Shown: positions 9,273-18,962, counted from the first letter of the stretch. The stretch: DNA of 64,000 nucleotides from Bacteroides mediterraneensis (GCF_900128455.1 NZ_LT635783.1:276981-340980); one strand, 5' to 3'. The notes: a model not told the origin generated them from the sequence alone. A program made the numbers and translations.

Positions 9273-10304
9273 ATGTCAAGGATTCTGGTTATTCGTTTTT
9301 CGGCACTGGGAGATGTGGCAATGACAGTCCCGGTGCTTTATTCTTTTGCAAAGGCATTTCCACAACATCAGTTAGTGGTTTTAAGCCGTCCCAATATGGC
9401 GGCTTTGTTTCAGGAATCACCTCCCAATCTTTTGTTTCGGGGAGTGGATGTGAAGAAAGAATATGCCGGAGTAAAAGGGTTGTTTCGTTTGTTTCTTCTT
9501 CTTAGGCGTGAGCATTTTGATTATGTGGCTGATCTGCATGGGGTGTTGCGCAGTCGATTCCTTTCTTTCTGTTTTAGGACCAGTGGCATAAAGGTGGCTT
9601 GTATAGACAAGGAAAGAAGTAAGAAAAAGAAATTGATATCTCAAAAAAATAAGGAACTGGTGCCTCAGACTACTTCTTTCTCCCGTTATACACTCGTTTT
9701 TCAAAAATTGGGATTTTCATTTCCTGTATCTTTCCATTCTATTTATGGAACAGAAAAGGGGAATATTGAGGGTATACGGCAGTTGGTGAAATGTAAGAAA
9801 GAGAAAGAACATTGGATTGGATTAGCTCCATTTGCAGCCCATAAGGGGAAAATTTATCCGTTGTATCTTCAGGAACAGGTGTTGAAAGCACTCTCTCAAA
9901 AAGAGAATGTTACTATTTTTCTTTTTGGCGGTGGAAAAGAAGAAGTTCTTCAGCTGGAGAGATGGGCGCAGGCATATCTACATGTAATATCTGTAGCCGG
10001 AAGGTGTAAGATGGCGCAAGAATTGGCGTTAATGAGTCATCTGGATGTCATGATAGCTATGGATTCTGGGAATATGCATCTTGCTTCATTGACGGGAGTG
10101 CCAGTTGTTTCAATTTGGGGAGCTACCCATCCTTATGCCGGTTTTATGGGATGGGGACAAAGTGAGGACAATGCCATACAAGTAAATTTGCCTTGTCGTC
10201 CTTGTTCTATTTTCGGAAACAAGCCCTGTTTAAGGGGTGATTATGCTTGTCTGAATCAGATAACTCCTCGTCAGATTATACAAAAAGTGGAGAGTCTTTT
10301 ATGA
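9273..10304 (+). CDS. GT9 family glycosyltransferase (ADP-heptose:LPS heptosyltransferase-like)
   Basis: Transfers a sugar, in the classical family an ADP-activated heptose, to the inner core of LPS on the cytoplasmic face. The N-terminus RILVIRFSALGDVAMTVPVL is the GT9 hallmark. The donor-site motif IAMDSGNMHLASLTGVPVVS at about 265-284, followed by WGATHP, is the second. Six or more cysteines near the C-terminus (PCRPCSIFGNKPCLRGDYAC) are common in this subgroup. The donor may not be heptose in this organism. The stop codon lies inside the terminator hairpin. Confidence 0.88.
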   Translation: MSRILVIRFSALGDVAMTVPVLYSFAKAFPQHQLVVLSRPNMAALFQESPPNLLFRGVDVKKEYAGVKGLFRLFLLLRREHFDYVADLHGVLRSRFLSFCFRTSGIKVACIDKERSKKKKLISQKNKELVPQTTSFSRYTLVFQKLGFSFPVSFHSIYGTEKGNIEGIRQLVKCKKEKEHWIGLAPFAAHKGKIYPLYLQEQVLKALSQKENVTIFLFGGGKEEVLQLERWAQAYLHVISVAGRCKMAQELALMSHLDVMIAMDSGNMHLASLTGVPVVSIWGATHPYAGFMGWGQSEDNAIQVNLPCRPCSIFGNKPCLRGDYACLNQITPRQIIQKVESLL

Positions 10305-10318
10305 CTTCTCCACTTTTT
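10282..10318. terminator. Bidirectional terminator overlapping GT9 stop codon
   Basis: 12-bp perfect stem AAAAAGTGGAGA (10282-10293) with TCTCCACTTTTT (10307-10318). The GT9 stop codon sits in the loop, and the msbA-like gene ends 5 bp beyond on the other strand. Confidence 0.8.
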
Positions 10319-10322
10319 ATTC

Positions 10323-12161
10323 TTATAGTGACTGCATGTCGTGCAGTCGCTTGTAATAGCCGTTTTTTTGAATCAGTTCGTCATGAGTACCCCGTTCCAC
10401 AATTTCTCCTTCATAAAGTACGCATATTTCATCTGCATTTTTGATGGTAGACAATCGATGGGCTATGGCAATTGTGGTACGTGTTTTCATCAGTCTTTCC
10501 AATGCCTCTTGTACCAAGCGTTCTGATTCTGTGTCGAGTGCGGAAGTTGCTTCGTCCAAAATTAGAATTGGAGGGTTCTTCAATATGGCGCGTGCGATGC
10601 TGATGCGTTGTCGCTGTCCGCCAGAAAGCTTGCTGCCGCGGTCACCGATATTGGTGTTGTATCCTTCCGGCTTTTCCATAATGAAATCGTGTGCATTGGC
10701 AATTTTGGCAGCTTCAATCACTTGTTCCATGGTAGCTCCTTCCACTCCGAAAGCAATGTTGTTAAAGAAGGTGTCATTAAAAAGAATGGCTTCTTGGTTC
10801 ACGTTTCCAATCAGGCTACGTAAATCATGAATGGCAATGTCTTTGATGTTCGTTCCATCAATGGTAATAGCTCCTTGCTGTACATCATGATAACGGGGAA
10901 GCAAATCTACCAGTGTTGATTTACCAGATCCGGATTGTCCGACCAAAGCCACTGTTTTACCCTTTTCCACGGTCAGGTTGATATGTTTCAATACTTCTTT
11001 CTTGTTGTCATAGCTAAAGGAGATATCTTTGAACTCAATCTTGTTTTTGACCTCTTTCAGCGGGTGTGGATGGGCCGGATCATGAATGGTGTTTTCTGCT
11101 TTCAAGATTTTGTCGATGCGTTCCATGGAAGCCAGTCCTCGAGGGATGTTGTAGCTTGCTTTGGAGAACTCTTTCAGCGGATTGATTACGCTGTATAGAA
11201 TAACCATATAGAAAATGAAGGTAGATGCATTGATAGAGGAATGATTGGACAGAATCAGAGATCCGCCGAACCAAAGTACAGCTACAATCAGTAGTGTTCC
11301 CAGAAATTCACTCATCGGGTGAGCGGATGATTGACGGATAGCAACTTTATTCACAGCATCCCGATAATCATTGCAACATTTTTCAAACCGTGCTGTCATT
11401 TTCTTTTCTGCAATAAATGCCTTGATGATGCGTAATCCTCCCAATGTTTCTTCCAGCTGTGACATGGTGTCACTCCATCGGTTTTGTGCATCCAATGATT
11501 GTCGTTTCAAGGCACGCCCCACTTTTCCCATGACCCATCCCATGGTGGGGAGTACAAGAATGGTAAATAAGGTCAGTTGCCAGCTGGTCACAATGAGAGT
11601 GGCAAAATAAGAAATTATCAGAATTGGATTTTTCAACAACATATCCAATGAGCTGGTGATGGAGGTTTCTACTTCGTTCACATCTCCGCTCATGCGTGCA
11701 ATGATATCTCCTTTTCGTTCTTCAGAGAAGAAGCCTAAAGGGAGAGATACTACTTTTTTATATACCAGAATGCGAATATCTCTTACCACGCCAGTCCGCA
11801 GAGGAATCATGATGGCTGAGGAACCAAAATAACAGGCTGTTTTCAATAATGTCATTCCAGCAAGGAACAGCCCGAGGAAAAGCAACGTGGTAGCAGGTCC
11901 AAAGCTGTCTATTAATTGTGTGGTATAGTAGTAAAAGTTATTGGTAGCTACTTCTTTGAAGTCTGCGCTTCCCCATTCCATCAGTTGGCTTACACTTTTG
12001 TTTTCTCCGGTTTTGAACAAGATATTTAATATTGGAATCAATAGTGAGAAAGAAAAGATATTAAAGACAGCGGACAATACATTCAACAGTATTGACCATC
12101 CCAGGAACTTCTTGTACGGTGAAACGAATCGCCGCATCAATTGAAAGAATTCTTTCATCAT
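10323..12161 (-). CDS. msbA: MsbA-like lipid/LPS exporter, ABC half-transporter
   Basis: A fused permease-ATPase of about 612 residues that probably flips lipid A-core across the inner membrane. Six membrane segments occupy about 20-310. The ATPase has Walker A GQSGSGKST, signature LSGGQRQR, Walker B ILILDEATSA and H-loop IAIAHRLST. I start at the ATG at 12161 (MMKEFF; the second ATG is 12158) rather than an in-frame TTG 30 bp upstream, because the first 10 residues of that longer form look unlike the family. Its place among LPS genes favours MsbA, but a drug or lipid exporter cannot be excluded. Confidence 0.85.
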   Translation of the reverse strand: MMKEFFQLMRRFVSPYKKFLGWSILLNVLSAVFNIFSFSLLIPILNILFKTGENKSVSQLMEWGSADFKEVATNNFYYYTTQLIDSFGPATTLLFLGLFLAGMTLLKTACYFGSSAIMIPLRTGVVRDIRILVYKKVVSLPLGFFSEERKGDIIARMSGDVNEVETSITSSLDMLLKNPILIISYFATLIVTSWQLTLFTILVLPTMGWVMGKVGRALKRQSLDAQNRWSDTMSQLEETLGGLRIIKAFIAEKKMTARFEKCCNDYRDAVNKVAIRQSSAHPMSEFLGTLLIVAVLWFGGSLILSNHSSINASTFIFYMVILYSVINPLKEFSKASYNIPRGLASMERIDKILKAENTIHDPAHPHPLKEVKNKIEFKDISFSYDNKKEVLKHINLTVEKGKTVALVGQSGSGKSTLVDLLPRYHDVQQGAITIDGTNIKDIAIHDLRSLIGNVNQEAILFNDTFFNNIAFGVEGATMEQVIEAAKIANAHDFIMEKPEGYNTNIGDRGSKLSGGQRQRISIARAILKNPPILILDEATSALDTESERLVQEALERLMKTRTTIAIAHRLSTIKNADEICVLYEGEIVERGTHDELIQKNGYYKRLHDMQSL

Positions 12162-12227
12162 GTTGTTTGAGGGTTTGAAAATAATAGGCAAAGATAATGT
12201 AAATCTGCAAGTTTAACCTGATAAACC

Positions 12228-12257
12228 TTCTGAAAAAGCAGGAATTTTGTAGTTTTG
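12228..12257 (+). promoter_or_regulatory. Putative promoter of the LpxL-like gene
   Basis: TAGTTTTG (12250-12257) is a consensus -7 box 26 bp before the ATG. A TTCTG (12228-12232) lies near the -33 position. Confidence 0.55.
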
Positions 12258-12282
12258 CATTGTTTTTGTAAAAAGAGATTCC

Positions 12283-13185
12283 ATGAAATTTGTATATTAT
12301 CTTGTTTTTGCGTTGTGGTATTTATTGTCGCTTTTGCCTTTGAAAGTGCTTTATTTTTTTTCGGATCTTTTGTTTGTGCCTTTATATTATGGGGTTCGTT
12401 ATAGAGGAAAAATCGTGCATAAGAACCTGGTAGAGTCATTTCCGGATAAGAATTTAAAGGAGATTAAGAGTATAGAAAAAAAATTCTATCATTTCTTTTG
12501 TGATTATGTGGTGGAAGTGATAAAAATGCTCTCCATTTCCCAAAAAGAGATGAAACGTCGCATGGTATTTACTAACCTTGATGAGGTGCGGGCTGAGTTG
12601 GAAAAGAATGATAAGAAATTTTGTTTTCTTTATTTAGGTCATTATTGCAACTGGGAATACATTGCTTCTTTGAGTGCCTGGATTCCAGGTATGCATGGAG
12701 GTCAGATTTATCATCGTATTTACAATCAGGCTTTTGATGAACTCTTTTTGCGGTTGCGTGGTCAGTTTGGCGGAGAATCCATTTTAATGAAAGATACACT
12801 TCGGCGAATCTTGACGTTGCGTAAGCAAGATAAAAGAGTCATGATAGGTTTTATTTCTGACCAGCTTCCCAAATGGGAAAATATGAATCACTGGACGTAT
12901 TTCCTGAATCATGATACTTCTTTTTTCATTGGAGCCGAACGAATTGCCAAGCAGGTAGATGCTGCACTTTATTATGTAGATGTGGAACGAGTAAAAAGGG
13001 GATATTATCGAGCCACTTTCCGTTTGATGACTCTTCATCCTCAAGAATATCCGGATTATGAGTTGACCGATATGTATGCGCGTATGCTGGAGAAAATGAT
13101 CCAGCGGGAGCCTGCCTATTGGCTTTGGAGTCACAACCGCTGGAAACGTACGAAAGAAGAATGGGAACGAAGACAAGCAGAATAA
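12283..13185 (+). CDS. Lipid A late acyltransferase, LpxL/HtrB family
   Basis: Adds a secondary acyl chain to lipid A at the inner membrane. The HX4E catalytic motif is His120 to Glu125 in GHYCNWE. An N-terminal membrane anchor covers residues 3-40. At 300 residues it has the family length. The usual downstream Arg motif appears as FISDQLPK near 188. It is divergent from the MsbA-like exporter that would use its product. Its 3' end is 3 bp from that of a convergent glycosyltransferase, leaving no room for a terminator. Confidence 0.88.
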   Translation: MKFVYYLVFALWYLLSLLPLKVLYFFSDLLFVPLYYGVRYRGKIVHKNLVESFPDKNLKEIKSIEKKFYHFFCDYVVEVIKMLSISQKEMKRRMVFTNLDEVRAELEKNDKKFCFLYLGHYCNWEYIASLSAWIPGMHGGQIYHRIYNQAFDELFLRLRGQFGGESILMKDTLRRILTLRKQDKRVMIGFISDQLPKWENMNHWTYFLNHDTSFFIGAERIAKQVDAALYYVDVERVKRGYYRATFRLMTLHPQEYPDYELTDMYARMLEKMIQREPAYWLWSHNRWKRTKEEWERRQAE

Positions 13186-13188
13186 TGA

Positions 13189-13953
13189 TTAGATACATGC
13201 TTTGTTCTTTTTTATGCTTGTCCTGATATTGTTCCATCCAATAACAAAATAGAGTTTGCAGAGGAACTTTATTTTATTCCATCCTTTATCAAGCTCTTGA
13301 ATGACTCGGATATTTTCTTTTAGTCCTTCAATTCGTCGTGTATTGGAAATGCCTGTACGGTCGTATATGGAAACTATTACTGGAATGTGCCGGAATTTCC
13401 TGTTTGTCAGATAGCAGAATTTGAAGAAGTAGAAATCCGCAGACATTTTGAAACGGGTGTCAAAGGGATGTTCTTTCATAAGAACCGTTCGTACAAAAAC
13501 AGCCTGATGGCAAAAAAACATGCGTTGTTTGTTGCATGGTTCCAATGCCTTTTTTACAATCTTCTCGTTGTTCTTGAATGTGAAGATATCTCCATAAATA
13601 ATTTCATCCTCTTTATTTCTTGTGAAAGGAAATACTTTTGTCAGCACGTCATTTGCCGAAAAAACATCTCCTGCATTTAAAAAAAGAATCCATTCACCTT
13701 GTGCATGTGAGAGTCCTTTATTCATTCCCTGATAGATACCTCCATCGGGCTCAGAACACCAGAAAGCAAGGTGTTTCGCATGTTTTTTTATAATTTCGGC
13801 CGTTCCGTCGGTAGAACCTCCATCAATGAGAATATATTCTTTTGCTGGAAAGTCCTGTTGCAGCACACTTTCAATTGTTTTTTCAATCAATGTACGGCAG
13901 TTGTAAGATACGGTTATAATTGTAAATGTTATTTTGTGGGGATGATGGTCCAT
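13189..13953 (-). CDS. GT2 family glycosyltransferase
   Basis: About 254 residues, inverting GT-A fold. ITFTIITVSYNCRTLIEKTIESV opens the domain, IDGGSTDGT (about 47-55) is the nucleotide-binding stretch, and EPDGGIYQGMNKGL follows. This pattern is close to WcaA-like enzymes. I start at the ATG at 13953 (MDHHPHK), 4 bp after the preceding gene's stop; the longer frame runs into that gene. It is the last gene of a four-gene minus-strand operon (GT4, kinase, GT32, GT2). The sugar it transfers is unknown. Confidence 0.85.
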   Translation of the reverse strand: MDHHPHKITFTIITVSYNCRTLIEKTIESVLQQDFPAKEYILIDGGSTDGTAEIIKKHAKHLAFWCSEPDGGIYQGMNKGLSHAQGEWILFLNAGDVFSANDVLTKVFPFTRNKEDEIIYGDIFTFKNNEKIVKKALEPCNKQRMFFCHQAVFVRTVLMKEHPFDTRFKMSADFYFFKFCYLTNRKFRHIPVIVSIYDRTGISNTRRIEGLKENIRVIQELDKGWNKIKFLCKLYFVIGWNNIRTSIKKNKACI

Positions 13954-13957
13954 ATTC

Positions 13958-14692
13958 TTATTTGAATTTCCTGATGAGTTGAAAAAATCTTTCCAATAGA
14001 GTATTTTTCCAGCTGTGTGCACACAGATGAATAGCATAGGAGGCTGGTGTGACTTCATGCTTGTTACCTGCAAAGATTTCAGAGCGGAAAATATGCATAT
14101 TCCCATCCAGGTCTTGGTCTTTGTCCAAGTATAGGAATCCGTATTTTTCTGCGATTTTGGCGTAAATCAGAGGAGCAAACATGTCTGGAGATAATTCTTT
14201 GGAGAATTGCTTGTGAATATACCAGTCGAGTACATCTTTTATAAATGGACATTGGGGTTCTGCTCCCATTACGGCGGCTTGAATCTGCATTCCGGAAATG
14301 TAGTCATCTCCTATGCGTTTTCCTTCAGGACTGATTCTATGAACAGATCCTGTTTGCTCTAACTGGCTAGGGTGATATTCTAGGCTGGAGAAGAAAGAGT
14401 AATGCAGAAAATCATCGAACCGTTTTAATATCTTTACATCAGAGTCCAGATAGATACCACCTTCTGTATAAAGTGCATACATACGAATGTAGTCTGCGGC
14501 GAAAGCCCATTTACGTGCTTTGATTGCTTCTTGTACATAAGTCGGGGCGGTTGAGACATTGAAAGTCTCCATATTCCAAAGTTTTATTTCGTAGTCGGGC
14601 ATGATTTTTTTCCAGGTTTTCATGCATTTTCGAATCTTTTCAGGATATGGATCTCCGCTTAACCAGCAGAAATGGATGATTTTAGGTATCAT
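13958..14692 (-). CDS. GT32-like glycosyltransferase with DXD sugar-binding motif
   Basis: 244 residues. It begins IPKIIHFCWLSGDPYPEKI, and the diagnostic GGIYLDSDVKILK holds the DXD metal/nucleotide site at about 101-103, preceded by AADYIRMYALYTEGG. This is the OCH1/GT32 arrangement found in LPS and capsule clusters. It probably adds a hexose to the LPS core in the cytoplasm. It is co-transcribed with its neighbours (6 bp from the kinase, 4 bp to the GT2 gene). Confidence 0.85.
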   Translation of the reverse strand: MIPKIIHFCWLSGDPYPEKIRKCMKTWKKIMPDYEIKLWNMETFNVSTAPTYVQEAIKARKWAFAADYIRMYALYTEGGIYLDSDVKILKRFDDFLHYSFFSSLEYHPSQLEQTGSVHRISPEGKRIGDDYISGMQIQAAVMGAEPQCPFIKDVLDWYIHKQFSKELSPDMFAPLIYAKIAEKYGFLYLDKDQDLDGNMHIFRSEIFAGNKHEVTPASYAIHLCAHSWKNTLLERFFQLIRKFK

Positions 14693-14698
14693 AGGACT

Positions 14699-15454
14699 TT
14701 ATTTTTTTAAGAATCGTTTTATTTTTTCCTTCCGGATATGCTTCTGTTCTAATTTTTTCAGATAATAGGTGGTATGTGTGAGGGTTTCCTCCTCATCCCA
14801 TTTCCTTTGTCGGGCATATTCCCGAATCATGAATTCGAATAAATCTCTTCGGTGGGTAAGCGTGCTCAAATTTTTTAGACATTTTTCTTTTGGCGGACAT
14901 GTATCGAAGAAAACGGAGCGGTTGATGTCGATTACCTGAAACTGATAGTGTGATTGAGGTGTCGGTTTCCGAAACAGAAAATTGCCGAAATTCAAGTCAC
15001 CGTGTATAATTCCTTTCTGGTGCATGAAAATAATGAATGAAATCAAATCTTTGGCAAGTGCCTTGTCATAATTTTCCTTTGGGACCAGATAAGGGAAAGC
15101 AGGGGGATCCGGGCAGGCTGTACAAATAAAATAGCCAGTAGTGAACAATCCATGTTCTTTGGTTTCTATGAATGCGATCTCATGTGGCGTTTCAATTCCT
15201 CGTTCTCTAAATATTTTTGCGTAGCGGAAAGCTCTTTCTGCCTTGGTGCTTCGAAAGAATGAATAGGCTATTTGTTGAAAGAAATTAACACGTTTAAAAC
15301 GTTTGGCTATGACTGGCGTACCTTGAATGGTGAAACGACATACCAGATTCCTGCCTGAATAGACAATCTCTCCCTGTTCCTTGTCGAACATACGTGGAAT
15401 ATCGAAGAGCTCTTTTGCCATGTATTGATAATCTGGAGAAATTTCTATTTTCAT
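14699..15454 (-). CDS. LPS core sugar kinase, InaA/RfaY-like
   Basis: 251 residues with a protein-kinase-like fold: Lys51 in VIAKRF as the likely ATP lysine, the catalytic loop HGDLNFGNFL (Asp153), and DINR (about 176-179) where kinases have DFG. Relatives phosphorylate heptose or Kdo in the LPS inner core, so core phosphorylation is the best prediction. Its start overlaps the end of the upstream GT4 gene by 4 nt (ATGA), showing translational coupling. Confidence 0.8.
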   Translation of the reverse strand: MKIEISPDYQYMAKELFDIPRMFDKEQGEIVYSGRNLVCRFTIQGTPVIAKRFKRVNFFQQIAYSFFRSTKAERAFRYAKIFRERGIETPHEIAFIETKEHGLFTTGYFICTACPDPPAFPYLVPKENYDKALAKDLISFIIFMHQKGIIHGDLNFGNFLFRKPTPQSHYQFQVIDINRSVFFDTCPPKEKCLKNLSTLTHRRDLFEFMIREYARQRKWDEEETLTHTTYYLKKLEQKHIRKEKIKRFLKK

Positions 15455-16605
15455 ATTTGTTCTTTTTCTAGAAGTGAGTGATACAGATTCATCAGTTCGT
15501 CTGCTTGTCTTTTTTCAGAGAAACGAGTGACGTATTTTAACCCTTGTTCTATAGTATATTTCCTTTTTTCCGGGTTGTTCAATAATAAGTGAATAGCCTT
15601 TTTCATCCCTTCTATGTCATCCGGATGGACATACATAGAATCTGGTCCGCCGGCTTCTTCCAGGCAGGAACCCGTAGCAGCAATGACGGGTATACCCGAG
15701 TGAAGAGCTTCAATGATGGGAATGCCGAAACCCTCAAATCTGGAAGGATACACGAATATTTCGGCTTGCTGGTAAATGGCCGGAAGATATTGGAAGGTCA
15801 CATTATGAAGAAGATGTACGCGTTGTTCCAGCTGATGGGCAGCTATAAAGGAATCAATCTGGCTGGTATAGCTGGTACGCTTTCCTACTAGAACGAGATG
15901 TACATCCTTGGGAACCCCGGTCATGGCTTTTACGGCCAGCAGGGCATTTTTCCTTTCTTCTATACTCCCTACACAAAGTATGTATCTGGCCGGGAGATGG
16001 TATTTGGCTTTGGCTTCTTTTTTGAGTCTTTCTTCTGCTGGATGTGTGAATGATTCATCGCATCCTTGGTAGATAACCCGGATTTTACGTGCATCAATGC
16101 CGAAATAGTGGATGATGTCCCGTTGGGTGCATTGGCTGATAGCGATAATGGCGTCTGCATCCTGACATGCCTTACGGAACTTATAAGTATAAATAAGGCG
16201 GTCAATAAATGGATAGCATTGTGGGTAATGCAGGAAAATCAGGTCGTGAATGGTTACTATACTTTTGGTATGGGATGCTTTTCGGATATTAAGCGGAAGT
16301 TCGTTGCTCAGGCCATGATAGATGGTTACGTAATCTTTTTTCAGATTGTAGGTGATGCCGATGGAACGCCACACAGAACGGCATTTTCTCCATATCCCTT
16401 TGGGAGAGATGCAGAGCAGTTTAGGGCATACAGAACGTAAACGGTTGAACGGGGGATTCGAACGGATACGAGGGGCATAAAGAATGTATTCGTTTTCTGG
16501 ATAGAAACGATAAAGAATCTCAATCAGGTAACGGCTGTAGTTGCCTAATCCGGTAAAGTTCTGTACGGCTCGTTTGGCGTCAAATCCTATCCTTATCATG
16601 GGCAT
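15451..16605 (-). CDS. GT4 family glycosyltransferase
   Basis: 384 residues, GT-B fold, retaining. The N-terminus IRIGFDAKRAVQNFTGLGNYSRYL is the acceptor-domain glycine loop. CVGSIEERKN (about 215) and YPSRFEGFGIPIIEAL (about 290, EX7E-type) bind the nucleotide sugar. It closely resembles mannosyltransferases of the WbaZ/MtfB kind, but the donor is not provable. First gene of the operon, with a near-perfect promoter immediately upstream. Start is ATG 16605, with ATG 16599 as the alternative. Confidence 0.87.
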   Translation of the reverse strand: MPMIRIGFDAKRAVQNFTGLGNYSRYLIEILYRFYPENEYILYAPRIRSNPPFNRLRSVCPKLLCISPKGIWRKCRSVWRSIGITYNLKKDYVTIYHGLSNELPLNIRKASHTKSIVTIHDLIFLHYPQCYPFIDRLIYTYKFRKACQDADAIIAISQCTQRDIIHYFGIDARKIRVIYQGCDESFTHPAEERLKKEAKAKYHLPARYILCVGSIEERKNALLAVKAMTGVPKDVHLVLVGKRTSYTSQIDSFIAAHQLEQRVHLLHNVTFQYLPAIYQQAEIFVYPSRFEGFGIPIIEALHSGIPVIAATGSCLEEAGGPDSMYVHPDDIEGMKKAIHLLLNNPEKRKYTIEQGLKYVTRFSEKRQADELMNLYHSLLEKEQI

Positions 16606-16623
16606 ATCTGGTTAAGAAGTTTA

Positions 16624-16654
16624 CAAAGGTAGGTTTTCTTCTTAATTTTACCAA
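16624..16654 (-). promoter_or_regulatory. Promoter of the GT4-kinase-GT32-GT2 operon
   Basis: On the minus strand TTG (16654-16652), a 20-bp spacer, then TACCTTTG (16631-16624), an exact Bacteroidota -33/-7 pair 18 bp before the GT4 start. Confidence 0.75.
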
Positions 16655-16697
16655 TGGAATAGGTATTTCATTCGTGCTTTCTAGTAAAAAAAGGCTG

Positions 16698-16789
16698 TAC
16701 TTTTGTGTAAACATCTCTCTTTTTAGGGGTAGTATTCGTACTAAACATTTAAAAGAGAACTGTTAATTCGTACTTTTTATGTAGCTTTG
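16698..16789 (+). promoter_or_regulatory. Two candidate -7 boxes for the glf operon
   Basis: TACTTTTG (16698-16705) and TAGCTTTG (16782-16789) both fit TAnnTTTG. The second is 38 bp before the glf ATG and is the better candidate. No clear -33 element is seen for either. Confidence 0.45.
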
Positions 16790-16827
16790 CGAAAAGCATA
16801 AGCAAAAATTAATATTATCGGAACACG

Positions 16828-17937
16828 ATGGAAAAGTACGACTATTTGATTGTGGGAGCCGGATTGTTTGGAGCTGTTTTTGCCCGTGAAGTCAAGCTGG
16901 CAGGAAAAAAATGTCTGGTAATAGATAAGCGTAGCCATAAAGGAGGGAATCTGTATTGTGAGGATGTGGATGGAATTCATGTCCATAAATATGGAGCTCA
17001 TATTTTTCATACAGACAATAAGGATGTTTGGGACTATGTGAATGCGTTGGTTCCTTTCAATGGTTTTATAAACTCTCCGTTGGCGCGTTTCCAGGATAAA
17101 TTGTATAATCTTCCGTTCAACATGAACACATTCCATCAATTATGGGGAGTGGTAACTCCGGCGGAGGCCAGAGAGAAGATAAAAGAGCAGTGTGCGGCAT
17201 ACAGTCATATTGTAACGCCGTCCAATTTGGAGGAACAGGCGTTGAAATTATGTGGAAAAGATGTGTATGAGCGTTTGATCAAGGGATATACTGAGAAACA
17301 GTGGGGACGTTCAGCAAAGGAACTTCCTGCATTTATCATTCGTCGGGTACCTTTGCGTTTTGTGTATGATAACAATTATTTCAATGACCGTTACCAAGGA
17401 ATTCCCGAAGGGGGATATAATGAGTTGATCGATGCTTTATTGAAAGGCATCGAAATGAGACTGGATACCAATTTTTTTGAGAATCGTGCTTATTGGGAGG
17501 AAGTGGCCGACCGGATACTGTTTACAGGGTGCATTGATGAATTCTTTGATTATCAGTGCGGACATCTGGAATACCGTAGCCTGCGATTTGAGGAAAAACG
17601 ACTGGAAATGGATGATTTTCAGGGAAATGCCGTGGTAAATTACACTGCACGTGAGATTCCTTATACCCGTATTATCGAACATAAACATTTTGAATACGGA
17701 AAGCAGGCACATACTGTCATTACGTATGAATATCCGGATGCATATGAACCGGGAAAGGAACCTTACTATCCGGTGAATGATGAACGTAACGGGGCAATGT
17801 ATCGTCGGTATCAGGAGCTGGCTTTGCAATGTAAAAATGTGATATTTGGTGGACGGTTGGGTCTGTACGCATATACGGATATGGATGACACAGTGGCAGC
17901 TGCATTGAAATTGTGGAAGAATGAATGTAATCGATAG
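16828..17937 (+). CDS. glf: UDP-galactopyranose mutase
   Basis: Flavoenzyme converting UDP-galactopyranose to UDP-galactofuranose in the cytoplasm. YDYLIVGAGLFGAVFARE (4-21) is the FAD dinucleotide loop, followed by VIDKRSHKGGNLY. GAHIFHTDNKDVW and YNLPFNMNTFHQLW are Glf hallmarks, as is EGGYNELIDALL later. Length 369 is normal. The gene 5 bp downstream is a probable galactofuranosyltransferase, so the pair makes and uses the furanose sugar. Confidence 0.96.
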   Translation: MEKYDYLIVGAGLFGAVFAREVKLAGKKCLVIDKRSHKGGNLYCEDVDGIHVHKYGAHIFHTDNKDVWDYVNALVPFNGFINSPLARFQDKLYNLPFNMNTFHQLWGVVTPAEAREKIKEQCAAYSHIVTPSNLEEQALKLCGKDVYERLIKGYTEKQWGRSAKELPAFIIRRVPLRFVYDNNYFNDRYQGIPEGGYNELIDALLKGIEMRLDTNFFENRAYWEEVADRILFTGCIDEFFDYQCGHLEYRSLRFEEKRLEMDDFQGNAVVNYTAREIPYTRIIEHKHFEYGKQAHTVITYEYPDAYEPGKEPYYPVNDERNGAMYRRYQELALQCKNVIFGGRLGLYAYTDMDDTVAAALKLWKNECNR

Positions 17938-17942
17938 AAAAT

Positions 17943-18962
17943 ATGAGAAATTGTTATTTGTCACGCAATTATAAAGGAGTGGACGGAGCCGGGAATAAGG
18001 CAAAAACCGATATTGAGCGAATTATGGAGGAAAACGGTTATGTGAATGTAGGTTTACGTCAGACTCGCTACACCAATACGATACTTGCTTTTCTGGTCAC
18101 ATTGGCGGGAGTGTTAAAGCTTCCTTTTTCGTTGAGAAAAGGTGACCGTCTGGTGCTCCAATATCCATTGAAAAAGTATTTCACGTTTGTCTGCCGGATG
18201 GCTCATTGGAAAGGTGTCAAGGTAATTGTCGTGATTCACGATTTGGGTAGTTTCCGTCGTAAGAAACTTACAGTGGAACAGGAAATCCGACGTTTGAGCC
18301 ATGCCGATTATATCATTGCACACAACACGCGAATGAAACAATGGTTGCTGGATAATGAATGCAGGGTACCTTTAGGCGACTTGGAAATCTTTGATTATCT
18401 TTCTGAAACAAATGCTTCTCCACATACAGCCCCTTCACATCCATACAGAGTGGTGTATGCCGGGGCTTTGAACCCTCGTAAGAATACCTTTTTGTATGAG
18501 GTGGGCACTTACATTCATTCTTATCAGTTTAATTTGTATGGGAATGGTTTCGAACTGGACAAGGCGAAAGGAAAAGAATTTTTCCATTGTAAAGGATTTG
18601 TTCGTTCGGACGAACTGATTGCCACGGTGGAAGGGGATTTCGGGTTAGTCTGGGATGGCTTTTCCGTGGATGCATGTACTGGTGATTTTGGAGAATATCT
18701 GAAGTATAATAATCCACATAAGACGTCTTTATACATTCGTTGTGAGTTACCGGTTATTATTTGGGAGCAAGCCGCTCTTGCAGATTTTGTCCGAGCTAAT
18801 GGCATTGGGCTTTGTGTGTCTTCCTTGGCAGAGTTGGATGCTGTCTTGTCTTCTGTTACTCCGGAGCAGTATGTGGCAATGAAGCAGCGAACTGCGGAGA
18901 TAAGCCGACGGTTAAGTCAGGGATATTACATTCAAAAGGCATTGTCGGAAGTAGTGTTTTAA
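17943..18962 (+). CDS. Probable galactofuranosyltransferase
   Basis: 339 residues. CYLSRNYKGVDGAGNKAKTD at the N-terminus, LQYPLKKYFTFVC near 75, VVIHDLGSFRR near 98 and the C-terminal part (YVVYAGAL-like, then KTSLYIRCELPVI) resemble the WbbI-type beta-1,6-galactofuranosyltransferase family with a GT-B fold. Starting 5 bp after glf strongly supports use of UDP-Galf as donor. The acceptor, probably an LPS core or side-chain sugar, is unknown. Confidence 0.75.
   Translation: MRNCYLSRNYKGVDGAGNKAKTDIERIMEENGYVNVGLRQTRYTNTILAFLVTLAGVLKLPFSLRKGDRLVLQYPLKKYFTFVCRMAHWKGVKVIVVIHDLGSFRRKKLTVEQEIRRLSHADYIIAHNTRMKQWLLDNECRVPLGDLEIFDYLSETNASPHTAPSHPYRVVYAGALNPRKNTFLYEVGTYIHSYQFNLYGNGFELDKAKGKEFFHCKGFVRSDELIATVEGDFGLVWDGFSVDACTGDFGEYLKYNNPHKTSLYIRCELPVIIWEQAALADFVRANGIGLCVSSLAELDAVLSSVTPEQYVAMKQRTAEISRRLSQGYYIQKALSEVVF

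Noticed and set aside
13954-14106. N-terminal extension of the GT2 protein at 13189-13953
   Set aside because: It runs in another frame through the upstream GT32 gene; the ATG at 13953 starts exactly at the family N-terminus.
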